A stretch of 64,000 nt of DNA. Source: an uncultured Winogradskyella sp. (GTDB lineage Bacteria; Bacteroidota; Bacteroidia; Flavobacteriales; Flavobacteriaceae). Below the pieces are notes generated by a model. That model had not been told where the DNA came from, ran no database searches, and worked only from the letters and a program-made list of their open reading frames with translations. This document shows positions 45,474 through 55,200 of this stretch, piece by piece. The stretch spans positions 1,545,596 through 1,609,595 of the forward strand of contig NZ_CANMCZ010000001.1 in the NCBI RefSeq assembly GCF_947496485.1. The letters run 5' to 3'. Every line of letters starts with the position of its first letter. The stretch's first letter is position 1. The position numbers and the translations under genes were made by a program.

Positions 45474-48400
45474 TTAATATCAGATAAAGTCTTAAGCGCT
45501 TGTTTAGTAGATTTTATATTATCGAATGTAATGAGTAAACGTAAACCATTACGCGTTTGTTTCTCTTTCATTTTACATTTACTAGCATTCAATTGCACAA
45601 ACTGTAAAACCTTAGAAAAATCATCACTTTGATAAAAAGGACTTTGTTGATCATTGATAAAATAACCGACGAGTTTTCCTTTCTTCATAATGAGTTTTTC
45701 AAGTCCCATTTTTGTGGCAATCCATTTTAGGCGTACACTATCTAATAAATCCGAAACTTGAATTGGCAATTCACCAAACCGATCAATAATATCAGATTCA
45801 AATTTGTCTAACGCTTCTTCAGTTTTTATCTCATTGAGTTTGGTGTAAAGATTTAGGCGTTCAGTAATATTATTGACGTAATCGTCAGGGAATAGCAATT
45901 CAAAATCCGTATCAATGGTTATGTCTTTTACATACTGTTTTGGCTTACCATCGTCTTTGTATAACTCGGCAAATTCAGATTCTTTGAGTTCTTCAATCGC
46001 TTCATTTAATATTTTCTGGTAGGTGTCAAAACCAATATCATTAATGAATCCACTTTGTTCGCCACCTAATAAATCACCTGCTCCTCTAATTTCTAAATCC
46101 TTCATAGCAATATTGAAACCACTACCTAATTCAGTGAATTGTTCTAATGCTGTAATACGCTTACGAGCATCAGTGGTCATTGCAGAGTATTCTGGCGTGA
46201 TAAAATAACAGAAAGCCTTTTTGTTACTACGACCTACACGACCTCGCATTTGGTGTAAGTCGCTTAATCCAAAATTATTAGCATTGTTAATGAAAATGGT
46301 ATTTGCATTTGGCACATCCAATCCGCTTTCTACAATTGTTGTGCTTACTAAAACATCAAATTCACCATTCATAAAAGCAAGCATCAGTTGTTCTAATTTT
46401 TTACCATCGAGTTGTCCATGACCAATACCAATTTTAGCATCAGGAACCAAACGTTGAATCATACCAGCAACTTCCTTAATATTCTCGATTCGATTATGAA
46501 TAAAAAAGACCTGACCTCCACGTTGAATTTCATAACTCACAGCATCTCTGATTGTTTCCTCATTAAAACGAATCACATGACTCTCTATAGGATATCGATT
46601 AGGTGGAGCCGTAGTAATAACAGACAAATCTCTTGCTGCCATTAAGCTAAATTGAAGTGTTCTTGGAATTGGAGTTGCCGTTAATGTCAATACATCAACA
46701 TTCTCTTTTATGGTTTTAAGTCGTTCTTTTACAGCAACACCAAATTTTTGTTCTTCATCAACAATAAGCAATCCTAAATCTTTAAACTTTACATTTTTGT
46801 TAGCTAGTTGATGTGTACCAATTATAATATCAACACTTCCTTTTTCTAGACCCTCTAATGTTTCTCGTTTTTCCTTTGCAGTTCTGAAACGATTGACATA
46901 ATCTACAGTAACAGGAAAATCTTTTAAGCGTTCTGTAAACGTTCGATAGTGTTGATATGCTAAAATCGTAGTTGGCACTAGAATAGCCACTTGTTTTCCA
47001 TTATCAACTGCCTTAAAAGCAGCTCTTATGGCAACTTCAGTTTTACCAAATCCAACATCACCACAAACCAAACGATCCATTGGCCGTTCACTTTCCATAT
47101 CTGCTTTTATGTCTGCAGTCGAAGAGATTTGATCTGGTGTATCCTCATATACGAAAGACGCTTCTAACTCTAATTGCATATGACTATCCGGAGCATACTG
47201 AAACCCTTTTTTTAACTTCCGTTTTGCATAAAGCTTTATAAGGTTAAAAGCGATTTCCTTAACTCTAGATTTCGTTTTTTGTTTAAGGGTTTTCCATGCT
47301 TTGCTTCCTAATTTATATACTTTAGGAGGTTTTCCATCTTTTCCATTAAACTTGGTAATCTTATGAAGCGAATGAATACTTAAATACAGAACGTCGCGTT
47401 CACCATAGACCAATTTTATGGCCTCTTGCTTTTTACCTTCGACATCTATTTTTTGAAGACCACCAAATCTGCCAATACCATGATCAATGTGTGTGACGTA
47501 ATCACCAACTTCTAAATTGGTAAGCTCCTTTAAAGTAATAGCTTGCTTTTTAGCATAGCCATTTTTAAGATGGAATTTGTGGTAACGATCAAAAATCTGA
47601 TGATCTGTGTAAACAGCAATTTTATGTTCTGAATCTATAAATCCTTGATAAAGAGAAAGTACAATAGTTTTGTAATGCACGTCTTGTTCCACATCATCAA
47701 AAATATCATGAAAACGCTTAGCTTGTTGTTCACTAACACAAGCTATATAATTGGTAATCCCATTGGCATGATTTTCATTAAGGTCTTCAATTAATAAATT
47801 GAATTGCTTGTTGAATGCTGGCTGAGGTTTTGTATTGAATTGAATGGTTTGATTGCTAAGGGTTGCTGAAGTACCAAACTCAACTAGACTATATTCTAAA
47901 AATTGACGTTTTAATAGCTCAGAATTACAAAACAACGCATCTGGTGAAGCATGTTTTATCTCTTTAGATAAAGTGTTGAAGGTATCAACGGCTTTTGTAT
48001 AAAACTCATCTATTCTTGAAAATAAAAGTGGAGCATTCCTAGCAAAAACAACCGTTTTATTAGAAATATATTTTAAGAAACTTTCGCGTTGTTCAGCAAT
48101 AAGCTTATTAGCTACATTTGGTATAATACTTACTTTTTTGATGCGCTCAGTTGAGAGTTGAGTTTCCACATCGAAGGTTCTAATACTATCGACTTCATCT
48201 CCAAAAAACTCGATACGATAAGGCTCATCATGCGAAAATGAAAATACGTCTACAATGCCACCTCTTACAGAAAAATCACCAGGTTCTGTAACAAAATCAA
48301 CGCGTTTAAACTTGTATTCAAATAATACTTCATTTACAAAATCGATACTCAATTCGTTGCCAACAGAAATTTTAAGGGTATTTTTTTCAAGTTCCTTTTT

Positions 48401-48802
48401 TGTGACCACCTTTTCAAAAAGCGCATCAGGATAGGTTATAATAATACAGGGCTTTTTACGCGAATTAATTCGGTTTAGAACTTCTGCTCTTAAAAGAACA
48501 TTGGCATTATTCGTTTCTTCAATTTGATATGGTCTCCGATAACTTCCAGGATAAAACAATACATCTTTGTCATTAATGAGTTGTTCTAAATCGTTGAGGT
48601 AATAAGCTGCCTCTTCTTTATCATCAAAAACAACTAAAAACGGTTTTTCGGCAGTTTTAAAACTTTCAGCAATAGTTATTGAAAAAGATGACCCAACAAG
48701 ACCCTTTAAATGGACTTTTATTTGGGTTTGGACAATAGCACTTTGCAGATTTTGCAGTTGCAAAGTCTGTAAATATGTTTGGGCAATGAAGGCTTTACTC
48801 AA
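45470..48802 (-). CDS. mfd: transcription-repair coupling factor
   Basis: 1,110 residues; Mfd removes stalled RNA polymerase and recruits UvrA. Order: UvrB-like N-terminal part (~1-350), RNA-polymerase-interacting CarD-like domain (~430-480, LEVGDYVTHIDHGIGRF), RecG-type helicase with Walker A GDVGFGKT (581-588) and DEEQ (682-685), QMRGRVGRS in motif VI and a C-terminal TRCF domain. An in-frame TAA lies just upstream of the TTG at 48802 and no early ATG exists, so TTG is the likely start, preceded by AAAGGA. Confidence 0.95.
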   Translation of the reverse strand: MSKAFIAQTYLQTLQLQNLQSAIVQTQIKVHLKGLVGSSFSITIAESFKTAEKPFLVVFDDKEEAAYYLNDLEQLINDKDVLFYPGSYRRPYQIEETNNANVLLRAEVLNRINSRKKPCIIITYPDALFEKVVTKKELEKNTLKISVGNELSIDFVNEVLFEYKFKRVDFVTEPGDFSVRGGIVDVFSFSHDEPYRIEFFGDEVDSIRTFDVETQLSTERIKKVSIIPNVANKLIAEQRESFLKYISNKTVVFARNAPLLFSRIDEFYTKAVDTFNTLSKEIKHASPDALFCNSELLKRQFLEYSLVEFGTSATLSNQTIQFNTKPQPAFNKQFNLLIEDLNENHANGITNYIACVSEQQAKRFHDIFDDVEQDVHYKTIVLSLYQGFIDSEHKIAVYTDHQIFDRYHKFHLKNGYAKKQAITLKELTNLEVGDYVTHIDHGIGRFGGLQKIDVEGKKQEAIKLVYGERDVLYLSIHSLHKITKFNGKDGKPPKVYKLGSKAWKTLKQKTKSRVKEIAFNLIKLYAKRKLKKGFQYAPDSHMQLELEASFVYEDTPDQISSTADIKADMESERPMDRLVCGDVGFGKTEVAIRAAFKAVDNGKQVAILVPTTILAYQHYRTFTERLKDFPVTVDYVNRFRTAKEKRETLEGLEKGSVDIIIGTHQLANKNVKFKDLGLLIVDEEQKFGVAVKERLKTIKENVDVLTLTATPIPRTLQFSLMAARDLSVITTAPPNRYPIESHVIRFNEETIRDAVSYEIQRGGQVFFIHNRIENIKEVAGMIQRLVPDAKIGIGHGQLDGKKLEQLMLAFMNGEFDVLVSTTIVESGLDVPNANTIFINNANNFGLSDLHQMRGRVGRSNKKAFCYFITPEYSAMTTDARKRITALEQFTELGSGFNIAMKDLEIRGAGDLLGGEQSGFINDIGFDTYQKILNEAIEELKESEFAELYKDDGKPKQYVKDITIDTDFELLFPDDYVNNITERLNLYTKLNEIKTEEALDKFESDIIDRFGELPIQVSDLLDSVRLKWIATKMGLEKLIMKKGKLVGYFINDQQSPFYQSDDFSKVLQFVQLNASKCKMKEKQTRNGLRLLITFDNIKSTKQALKTLSDIK

Positions 48803-48821
48803 GTTCCTTTATTTGAAGGTG

Positions 48822-48829
48822 CAAATATA
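48822..48829 (-). promoter_or_regulatory. TATATTTG, candidate -7 element of mfd
   Basis: On the minus strand this is a perfect TAnnTTTG 20 bases before the mfd TTG start. No clear -33 TTG is seen at the right distance. Confidence 0.5.
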
Positions 48830-48851
48830 AATTTTTTTGAAGTGTTATTAA

Positions 48852-48882
48852 TTGAAATAATCTATTATTAGATTTATATTTG
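48852..48882 (+). promoter_or_regulatory. promoter of the terB-like gene
   Basis: TTG (48852-48854), 20-base spacer, TATATTTG (48875-48882): a textbook Bacteroidota sigma-A promoter, 22 bases before the ATG at 48905. Confidence 0.7.
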
Positions 48883-48904
48883 CATCTAGATAAAAAAATA
48901 AAAT

Positions 48905-49336
48905 ATGTCATTTTCAGATTTATTCGAAAGCGGATTTAAAAAACGAAACGAAGATCATTTTGCAGCTATAGTTAGAGTTGCTATGAGCGATGGAATTATT
49001 AATGAAGCAGAAAAAGCGTTTTTAGATCGTTTAGCAACACGATTAGATATCACAGAACGCGAATACAAAGAGATTCTTAAAGATTATAAGAGTCACCCAA
49101 TAAATGCACCACATTCTTATGATACACGTTTAGAGCGATTGTATGATTTAGCTCGTATGGTTTGGGCTGATCATATTGAAGGACCTAATCAAGTTAATTT
49201 ACTTGAGAAGTTATGTATTGGTTTAGGTTTTAATCAAGATAATGTAAAATACATTGCTGATAAAGCATTGACATTAGTGCATTACGAAGTAGACTTAGAA
49301 GAGTTTACAGATAAAATGAAAAATATGAATCAGTAA
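48905..49336 (+). CDS. TerB-family protein
   Basis: 143 residues, all-helical. AAIVRVAMSDGIINEAEKAF (~20-40) carries the acidic pattern of the TerB/TerD-linked helical fold, with a matching second half (LARMVWADHIEGPNQVNLLE). TerB proteins were first found in tellurite-resistance loci, but stand-alone ones like this are of unknown role. Good promoter in front, terminator behind. Confidence 0.85.
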   Translation: MSFSDLFESGFKKRNEDHFAAIVRVAMSDGIINEAEKAFLDRLATRLDITEREYKEILKDYKSHPINAPHSYDTRLERLYDLARMVWADHIEGPNQVNLLEKLCIGLGFNQDNVKYIADKALTLVHYEVDLEEFTDKMKNMNQ

Positions 49337-49348
49337 TAGATTCTTAAA

Positions 49349-49388
49349 ATAAAAAAGCGAACATTGAATGTTCGCTTTTTTATTTTAA
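49349..49388. terminator. bidirectional intrinsic terminator
   Basis: AAAAAAGCGAACATT-GA-ATGTTCGCTTTTTT: long stem with A and T tracts, between the convergent terB-like and fbp genes. Confidence 0.92.
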
Positions 49389-49394
49389 AGTTTT

Positions 49395-50399
49395 TTATGC
49401 ATTTCGCATAAACTCTTCAGCTTTTTCTACCATCTTCCTACTTCCGCAGATAAATGGTGCACGCTCGTGTAATTCAGTAGGTTGTATATCCATAATTCGC
49501 GTAAAACCATCACTCGCTTTTCCATTAGCTTGCTCAGCTAAAAACGCCATAGGATTACATTCGTATAATAATCGCAGTTTACCATTTGAGTTTTTAGAAC
49601 TTTTTGGATACATGTAAATCCCACCTTTTATCATATTTCTATGAAAATCGGATACCAAAGAACCAATATAACGAGAAGTATAGGGTCTATTATCTTCCTC
49701 CATTTGGCAATATTTAATGTAATCTTTTATACCCTTAGGAAAGTGAATGTAATTACCTTCATTTACAGAATATATATTTCCGTCTTCTGGAAATTCCATA
49801 TCAGGATGTGATAAATAAAATGAACCAATTGCTGGGTTTAATGTAAATCCATTAACACCATTTCCTGTTGTGTAAACTAACATTGTAGAAGTTCCATATA
49901 CAACATAACCTGCGGCAACTTGTTGATTTCCTTTCTGTAAAAAATCTTCGAGTTGTACAGGAGTACCAACTGGAGTTACACGTCTGTATATTGAAAAAAT
50001 AGTTCCGACAGAGACATTTACATCAATGTTTGAAGAGCCATCTAAAGGATCTATAAGTACAATGTATTTGTTTTGGTGATTTTCATCTTGGCTATTAATA
50101 GTAATAAAATCATCCTCTTCTTCACTAGCTATACCACAAACAATGTTTCTTTTTGTCATGGTTTGAATAAACTTAGTGTTGGCATAGACATCTAATTTTT
50201 GCTGGTCTTCCCCTTGAATATTGGTATCTCCTGCCGCACCAATAATATCTACTAAACCAGCTTTATTAACTTCGTGGTTCACCACTTTAGCAGCTAAACG
50301 GATAGAATTTATAAGCCTAGAAAGTTCTCCAGAAGTATATTTAAATGCATGTTGGTTTTCAATTATAAATTCACCTAAGGTTTGATTACGTTTAGACAT
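49395..50399 (-). CDS. fbp: class I fructose-1,6-bisphosphatase
   Basis: 334 residues, gluconeogenesis enzyme. Metal and active-site motifs: IASEEEDDF (~95), [20 protein letters not shown] (~120), the substrate region [20 protein letters not shown] (~240) and [20 protein letters not shown]. Length is typical. It is divergent from the GNAT gene. Confidence 0.96.
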   Translation of the reverse strand: MSKRNQTLGEFIIENQHAFKYTSGELSRLINSIRLAAKVVNHEVNKAGLVDIIGAAGDTNIQGEDQQKLDVYANTKFIQTMTKRNIVCGIASEEEDDFITINSQDENHQNKYIVLIDPLDGSSNIDVNVSVGTIFSIYRRVTPVGTPVQLEDFLQKGNQQVAAGYVVYGTSTMLVYTTGNGVNGFTLNPAIGSFYLSHPDMEFPEDGNIYSVNEGNYIHFPKGIKDYIKYCQMEEDNRPYTSRYIGSLVSDFHRNMIKGGIYMYPKSSKNSNGKLRLLYECNPMAFLAEQANGKASDGFTRIMDIQPTELHERAPFICGSRKMVEKAEEFMRNA

Positions 50400-50474
50400 T
50401 TAGTGTTTTATTGATTAATTGTCGCAAATATCGCATTTTTTGATAAACTAAAACGTTTTCGTAGTGTAAATAAC

Positions 50475-50506
50475 TTGTTATTTAAAGTCACTTTAGATTA
50501 TATTTG
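50475..50506 (+). promoter_or_regulatory. promoter of the GNAT-lysC-olsF operon
   Basis: TTG (50475-50477), 21-base spacer, TATATTTG (50499-50506). It lies before the ATG at 50528 and overlaps the TTG at 50504, which rules out that TTG as a start codon. Confidence 0.6.
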
Positions 50507-50527
50507 AATTCCTTTTTTAACCAAAAA

Positions 50528-51007
50528 ATGAATCAACCAAGAGTAGCAACCAAAAAAGACATGCCAAGAGTTTTAGAACTTATTAACCAATTGGCTATGT
50601 TTGAGAAAGAACCTTATGCCGTAGAAGTTACACTTACTGATTTAGAAAGAGATGGTTTTGGAGACAATCCAAAGTTTACATGCTTTGTTTCAGAAATTGA
50701 CAATAGCGTTGAAGGTATAGCATTGGTTTACCCAAGATATTCTACATGGAAAGGCACAGTTCTGCACTTAGAAGACCTTATTGTTAACGAAAAATATAGA
50801 GGCAGAGGTATCGGAACCCAATTGTTAGATGCTGTAGTAAAATATGGAAAGAAAACAGGAGTTAAAAGAATAAGTTGGGAAGTACTCGATTGGAACGAAC
50901 CTGCCATAAAGTTTTACGAAAGTAAAGGCGCAAATGTTATGCGCGATTGGGACGTTGTGCAGCTCGATGAAAAAGGAATTGAAAACTATTTGGATAATAT
51001 TAATTAA
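50528..51007 (+). CDS. GNAT-family N-acetyltransferase
   Basis: 159 residues, beginning MNQPRVATKKDMPRVLELIN. Acetyl-CoA-binding motif A: HLEDLIVNEKYRGRGIGTQL, with GRGIGTQL as the pyrophosphate loop, and motif B WNEPAIKFYESKGA. Resembles the spermidine/thialysine acetyltransferase-like subgroup. Substrate unknown. 29 bases before lysC with a hairpin in between. Confidence 0.88.
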   Translation: MNQPRVATKKDMPRVLELINQLAMFEKEPYAVEVTLTDLERDGFGDNPKFTCFVSEIDNSVEGIALVYPRYSTWKGTVLHLEDLIVNEKYRGRGIGTQLLDAVVKYGKKTGVKRISWEVLDWNEPAIKFYESKGANVMRDWDVVQLDEKGIENYLDNIN

Positions 51008-51010
51008 AAG

Positions 51011-51031
51011 ATTCCCATTTTAACGGGAAAA
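51011..51031. repeat. short GATTCCC hairpin between GNAT and lysC
   Basis: TTCCC-ATTTTAA-CGGGAA inside GATTCCC...GGGAAAA, 5 bases before the lysC ATG. Looks like a degenerate half of the GTCATTCC repeat family, possibly affecting translation of lysC. Confidence 0.5.
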
Positions 51032-51036
51032 TAGAT

Positions 51037-52287
51037 ATGCGTGTTTATAAGTTTGGTGGTGCATCTGTAAAAGATGCTGAAGGTGTAAAAAATTTAGCAA
51101 CAGTTCTAAAAACTACAGGCTATGATAATACCTTAGTTGTGGTTTCTGCGATGGGTAAAACTACCAATGCTATGGAACTAGTCATTAAAAACTATTTTGA
51201 AAATAAATCTGAATTGCAGAGCTCAATTCATGAAGTTATTAAATACCATAATGAAATCCTTTTAGACTTGTTTGATAATGAACGTCATAATGTATTTGCT
51301 TCAGTAAAAGCACTTTTTGATGAGTTAAACATATTCTTTAAAACCAACAAATCACCAGATTATAACTATGTCTATGATCAAACTATCGGCTTTGGGGAAT
51401 TAATTTCAACGACAATTATTAGTCATTATCTTAATGAAACAGGAGTAAAAAATAATTGGATTGATGTTAGAGAATTTATAAAAACGGATAATTATTATAG
51501 ACGATCTAATGTGAATTGGGAGCAAACGCAAGACAATATTTCAACTAATTTTAATACGTCTATTCTTAATATTACTCAAGGATTTTTAGGAAGCGATTCT
51601 AATAACTTTACAACAACTTTAGGTAGAGAAGGTAGTGATTATACAGCGGCTATTTTTGCCTATTGTTTAAACGCAAATAGTGTTACTATATGGAAAGATG
51701 TACCTGGTGTATTAAATGCGGATCCACGTTATTTTGAAAACGCTCAGCTATTACACCAAATATCCTACAGAGAAGCTATTGAGTTGGCATTCTATGGAGC
51801 CTCGGTAATTCACCCAAAAACATTACAGCCATTGCAGCAAAAAGAAATTCCGTTGTATGTAAAATCATTTTTAAATCCTAAAGCGGATGGAACTTGTGTT
51901 AGTAAAGGAAAAGCTTTAGAACCAGAAATTCCATGTTTTATTGTTAAGAAAAATCAGAGCTTAATTTCATTATCATCATTAGATTTTTCATACATTATGG
52001 AAGAGAATATTAGTGAAATTTTCAGTTTACTACATTTATATAAGATGAAGGTTGATGTTATTCAGAATTCAGCAATTAGCTTTTCAGTATGTATAGATAA
52101 TTTGTATAATAATCTTGAAAAATTGCTTCAACATTTAAAAGCAAAATTCAATGTAACATGTTACGATAATGTGAGTCTATATACTATTAGGCACTATAAT
52201 GAGGCTTCAATAAAAGAACTCGAAAAAGATAAAACCGTATTGTTGAAGCAGTTAACGCAAGGAACGGTTCAAATAGTAACTAAATAA
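51037..52287 (+). CDS. lysC: aspartate kinase
   Basis: 416 residues. KFGGASVKDAEGVKNLA at the start is the amino-acid-kinase signature; GREGSDYTAAIFAYCLNANS (~203) binds ATP/aspartate; the C-terminal third is a short ACT-like regulatory region. The enzyme phosphorylates aspartate for Lys, Met and Thr synthesis. No fused homoserine dehydrogenase. Sits between a GNAT gene and an ornithine-lipid gene. Confidence 0.92.
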   Translation: MRVYKFGGASVKDAEGVKNLATVLKTTGYDNTLVVVSAMGKTTNAMELVIKNYFENKSELQSSIHEVIKYHNEILLDLFDNERHNVFASVKALFDELNIFFKTNKSPDYNYVYDQTIGFGELISTTIISHYLNETGVKNNWIDVREFIKTDNYYRRSNVNWEQTQDNISTNFNTSILNITQGFLGSDSNNFTTTLGREGSDYTAAIFAYCLNANSVTIWKDVPGVLNADPRYFENAQLLHQISYREAIELAFYGASVIHPKTLQPLQQKEIPLYVKSFLNPKADGTCVSKGKALEPEIPCFIVKKNQSLISLSSLDFSYIMEENISEIFSLLHLYKMKVDVIQNSAISFSVCIDNLYNNLEKLLQHLKAKFNVTCYDNVSLYTIRHYNEASIKELEKDKTVLLKQLTQGTVQIVTK

Positions 52288-52306
52288 CATTTACTACATT
52301 TGTTTT

Positions 52307-54136
52307 ATGGGGAAATCGTCCAATATGGGTTTAGTCACAGCAAAGGAAGTTGCAAAGGCAATCCATGCAGACAAATATGGTTTCGTGGGTACTTTTTTTG
52401 GTTGGCTATTGATGAAAGTACTAAAAATTTCTACCCTAAATAGAATATATAATCGTAATAAACATCTTAGTGAACTTGAGTTTTTAAATGGTATTTTAGA
52501 TGAATTTCAGATTAAGTTCGAAATTCCTGAAGAAGATATGAAACGACTTCCTAAAGAAGGTCCTTATATCACTATTTCTAATCATCCACTAGGCGGCATC
52601 GATGGTATTTTATTATTAAAGTTAATGATAGAACAGCGAAGTGATTTCAAAATTATTGCCAATTTTTTATTACACAGAATTGAACCACTTAAGCCTTACA
52701 TAATGCCAGTAAATCCTTTTGAAGATAGGAAGGATGTAAAGAGCAGTATATCGGGTTTTAAGAATGCGATTATGCATTTACGAGATGGGCACCCACTTGG
52801 TGTTTTTCCAGCAGGTGAAGTTTCGACTTATAAAGATGGTAAATTAGTTGTAGATAAACAATGGGAAGAAGCTGCGATGAAGTTAATTCAGAAAGCAAAT
52901 GTACCTGTTGTGCCGATATATTTTCATGCAAAGAATAGTCGTTTGTTTTACCGACTTTCAAAAATTAGTGATACACTAAGAACAGCAAAATTACCTTCAG
53001 AATTACTAACTCAGAAGCGTAGAACTATTAAAGTAAGAATAGGACGACCAATTTCAGTAAAAGATCAGAATGAGCATGAAAGTCTTCCAGATTTTTCAGA
53101 TTTTTTACGACGAAAAACCTACATGTTATCTAAAACATTTGAGGATAAGCCTAAAATTTTAGATAATCTTCAATCGCAATTAAAAGTACCAAAACCTCCA
53201 AAAAGAATTGTTACACCTATTGATGCTAACGTTATGATGGAGGAGATAGAGACTCTAAAGGTTAAGGATTGTAGACTTTTAACAAGTAAGAATTACGAAG
53301 TTTATCTGGCTGAAGCTAGAGATATGCCTAATATTTTAAGAGAAATAGGAAGACTCAGAGAAATTACGTTTAGAGAAGTAGGAGAAGGTACCAATGAAGC
53401 TATAGACTTAGATACATTTGACACGTATTATCATCACATGTTTTTATGGGATAATGAAGCAAAAGTTATTGCCGGAGCTTATAGAATGGGCTTAGGTTCT
53501 CAAATTTTTGAACGGCATGGTATCGATGGGTTTTATCTACAAGATCTGTTTAGATTTGAACCAGAACTTTACAAAATGATGAGCCAGTCCATTGAAATGG
53601 GTAGAGCATTCATTATTAAAGAATACCAACAAAAACCAATGCCACTCTTTTTACTCTGGAAAGGTATTGTTCATACCACATTGCGTCATCCAGAACATAA
53701 ATTCCTAATTGGTGGAGTGAGTATAAGCAATCAGTTTTCAAACTTTTCTAAGAGTTTAATGATTGAATTTATGAAATCTCATTATTACGATCCTTATGTG
53801 GCTCAATATGTGCATCCTAAAAAGGAGTTTAAAGTAAAACTGAAAGATGCAGACAAAGAATTTGTCTTTGATGAAACCGAAGCCGATTTAAATAAATTCG
53901 ATAAAATTATTGACGAAGTAGAACCAGGTGCTCTTCGACTTCCTGTACTGCTTAAAAAATACATTAAGCAGAATGCTAAACTCGTAGCATTTAATGTAGA
54001 TCCTTTATTCAATAATGCTGTAGATGGTTTAATGTATATTAAAATTGCAGACTTGCCAGAAAGTACGGTTAGACCAGTGATGGAAGAATTCCAGGCAGAG
54101 TTGGAGCGTAAGTTTATGGAAAATGGTGAAGCATAA
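52307..54136 (+). CDS. bifunctional acyltransferase, OlsF-type ornithine-lipid synthase
   Basis: 609 residues: an N-terminal PlsC-like acyltransferase (~60-270) with NHPLGGIDG (His93, Asp99, spacing H-x5-D) and VFPAGEVST, and a C-terminal GNAT-like OlsB domain (~310-500; REITFREVGEGTNEAIDLD; then AGAYRMGLG). This matches OlsF, known from Flavobacterium and Serratia: the C-terminal part forms lyso-ornithine lipid and the N-terminal part adds the second acyl chain. It follows lysC by 19 bases; no ornithine gene is nearby. Confidence 0.85.
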   Translation: MGKSSNMGLVTAKEVAKAIHADKYGFVGTFFGWLLMKVLKISTLNRIYNRNKHLSELEFLNGILDEFQIKFEIPEEDMKRLPKEGPYITISNHPLGGIDGILLLKLMIEQRSDFKIIANFLLHRIEPLKPYIMPVNPFEDRKDVKSSISGFKNAIMHLRDGHPLGVFPAGEVSTYKDGKLVVDKQWEEAAMKLIQKANVPVVPIYFHAKNSRLFYRLSKISDTLRTAKLPSELLTQKRRTIKVRIGRPISVKDQNEHESLPDFSDFLRRKTYMLSKTFEDKPKILDNLQSQLKVPKPPKRIVTPIDANVMMEEIETLKVKDCRLLTSKNYEVYLAEARDMPNILREIGRLREITFREVGEGTNEAIDLDTFDTYYHHMFLWDNEAKVIAGAYRMGLGSQIFERHGIDGFYLQDLFRFEPELYKMMSQSIEMGRAFIIKEYQQKPMPLFLLWKGIVHTTLRHPEHKFLIGGVSISNQFSNFSKSLMIEFMKSHYYDPYVAQYVHPKKEFKVKLKDADKEFVFDETEADLNKFDKIIDEVEPGALRLPVLLKKYIKQNAKLVAFNVDPLFNNAVDGLMYIKIADLPESTVRPVMEEFQAELERKFMENGEA

Positions 54137-55136
54137 ATATTTTTTAATTGTTTTTGTCTTCCCTTTTTTTTGCTTTGCTCAAACCTTTAACGGCAGAGTT
54201 ATTGACAAGGTAACTCAAGAGCCTATTGAAACAGTTTCGGTTTATTTTGATAATACTACTATTGGAACAACTACGGATGAAAATGGTGAATTTTCAATAA
54301 CCTATACAGATGCTGTACAATCTACTTTAGTAATTTCTTATCTAGGTTACGAAAAGGTATTAATATCTGATTATAGATTTCGGAATAACGTAACTATAGA
54401 ACTTGTCGAAGCCGATAATGCTTTAGATGAAGTTTATATAGAATATGACGATGGCTTAACCAGAAGACAAAAACTACGTCTATTTAGAAAAGAGTTTTTG
54501 GGTACTTCAAAGTTTGGTAAATCCTGCAAAATATTGAATGAAGATGATTTAATATTAAGATATGATAAAGGAAACAAATCTTTGTATGCAAGTGCAAAAG
54601 CTCCAGTACGAGTAGAGAATAAAGCATTGCAATATGAAATCGCTTTTGATATTATAGATTTTGAAGTTGAATTTCGTTATGTTGAGATTAAAACCAGTAC
54701 GTTTACAGTAAATACAGTAGCCTTTCTCGGTACTTCATTTTATAAGGATTTAAAAGGTTCTGAAAAAAAGAAGACTATTAAGAATAGGGAAATTGCTTAT
54801 GAATTTTCTATTCAACGCTTTATGCGTTCGCTTTATAATAAAAACTTGAGAGATGAAGGTTATTGGATTTATTATGATAAACTCAGAGTAGAAGAATGGT
54901 CTTATTTTACTATTGAAGACATTACTGATTCCGATTTAAAAAAGGTGAAATTAAAGGATAAGGTTACTATACTATATAACAAAGAATTACAGTCTGAGCT
55001 TCAAATAGAGGTAGATGAATTTTTTGTAGATGTCTATGGTAATTATACGCCAATTGAAGGTGTGTATTTTAGTGGTATTATGGGAAGCCAGCGTGTAGGT
55101 GATTCATTGCCTTTAGATTATGGGCTTAATAATTAA
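54123..55136 (+). CDS. exported protein with CarboxypepD_reg-like domain
   Basis: 337 residues. Signal peptide (KYFLIVFVFPFFCFAQ), then the CarboxypepD_reg-like domain: FNGRVIDKVTQEPIETVSVY (~22-41), TTDENGEFSITY, STLVISYLGYEKVLI. The C-terminal ~230 residues are a beta-rich domain of unknown role, often paired with the former in flavobacteria. The start overlaps olsF by 14 bases, so the two are probably coupled. No TonB-dependent barrel follows. Confidence 0.82.
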   Translation: MVKHKYFLIVFVFPFFCFAQTFNGRVIDKVTQEPIETVSVYFDNTTIGTTTDENGEFSITYTDAVQSTLVISYLGYEKVLISDYRFRNNVTIELVEADNALDEVYIEYDDGLTRRQKLRLFRKEFLGTSKFGKSCKILNEDDLILRYDKGNKSLYASAKAPVRVENKALQYEIAFDIIDFEVEFRYVEIKTSTFTVNTVAFLGTSFYKDLKGSEKKKTIKNREIAYEFSIQRFMRSLYNKNLRDEGYWIYYDKLRVEEWSYFTIEDITDSDLKKVKLKDKVTILYNKELQSELQIEVDEFFVDVYGNYTPIEGVYFSGIMGSQRVGDSLPLDYGLNN

Positions 55137-55146
55137 TCATAAAAAT

Positions 55147-55178
55147 AAAAACCCAGAATTTAAGTTTCTGGGTTTTTA
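55147..55178. terminator. bidirectional intrinsic terminator
   Basis: AAAACCCAGAA-TTTAAG-TTTCTGGGTTTT: 10 to 11 base-pair stem with flanking A and T tracts, between convergent genes. Confidence 0.9.
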
Positions 55179-55200
55179 AATATAATAATGTTTTACTATT

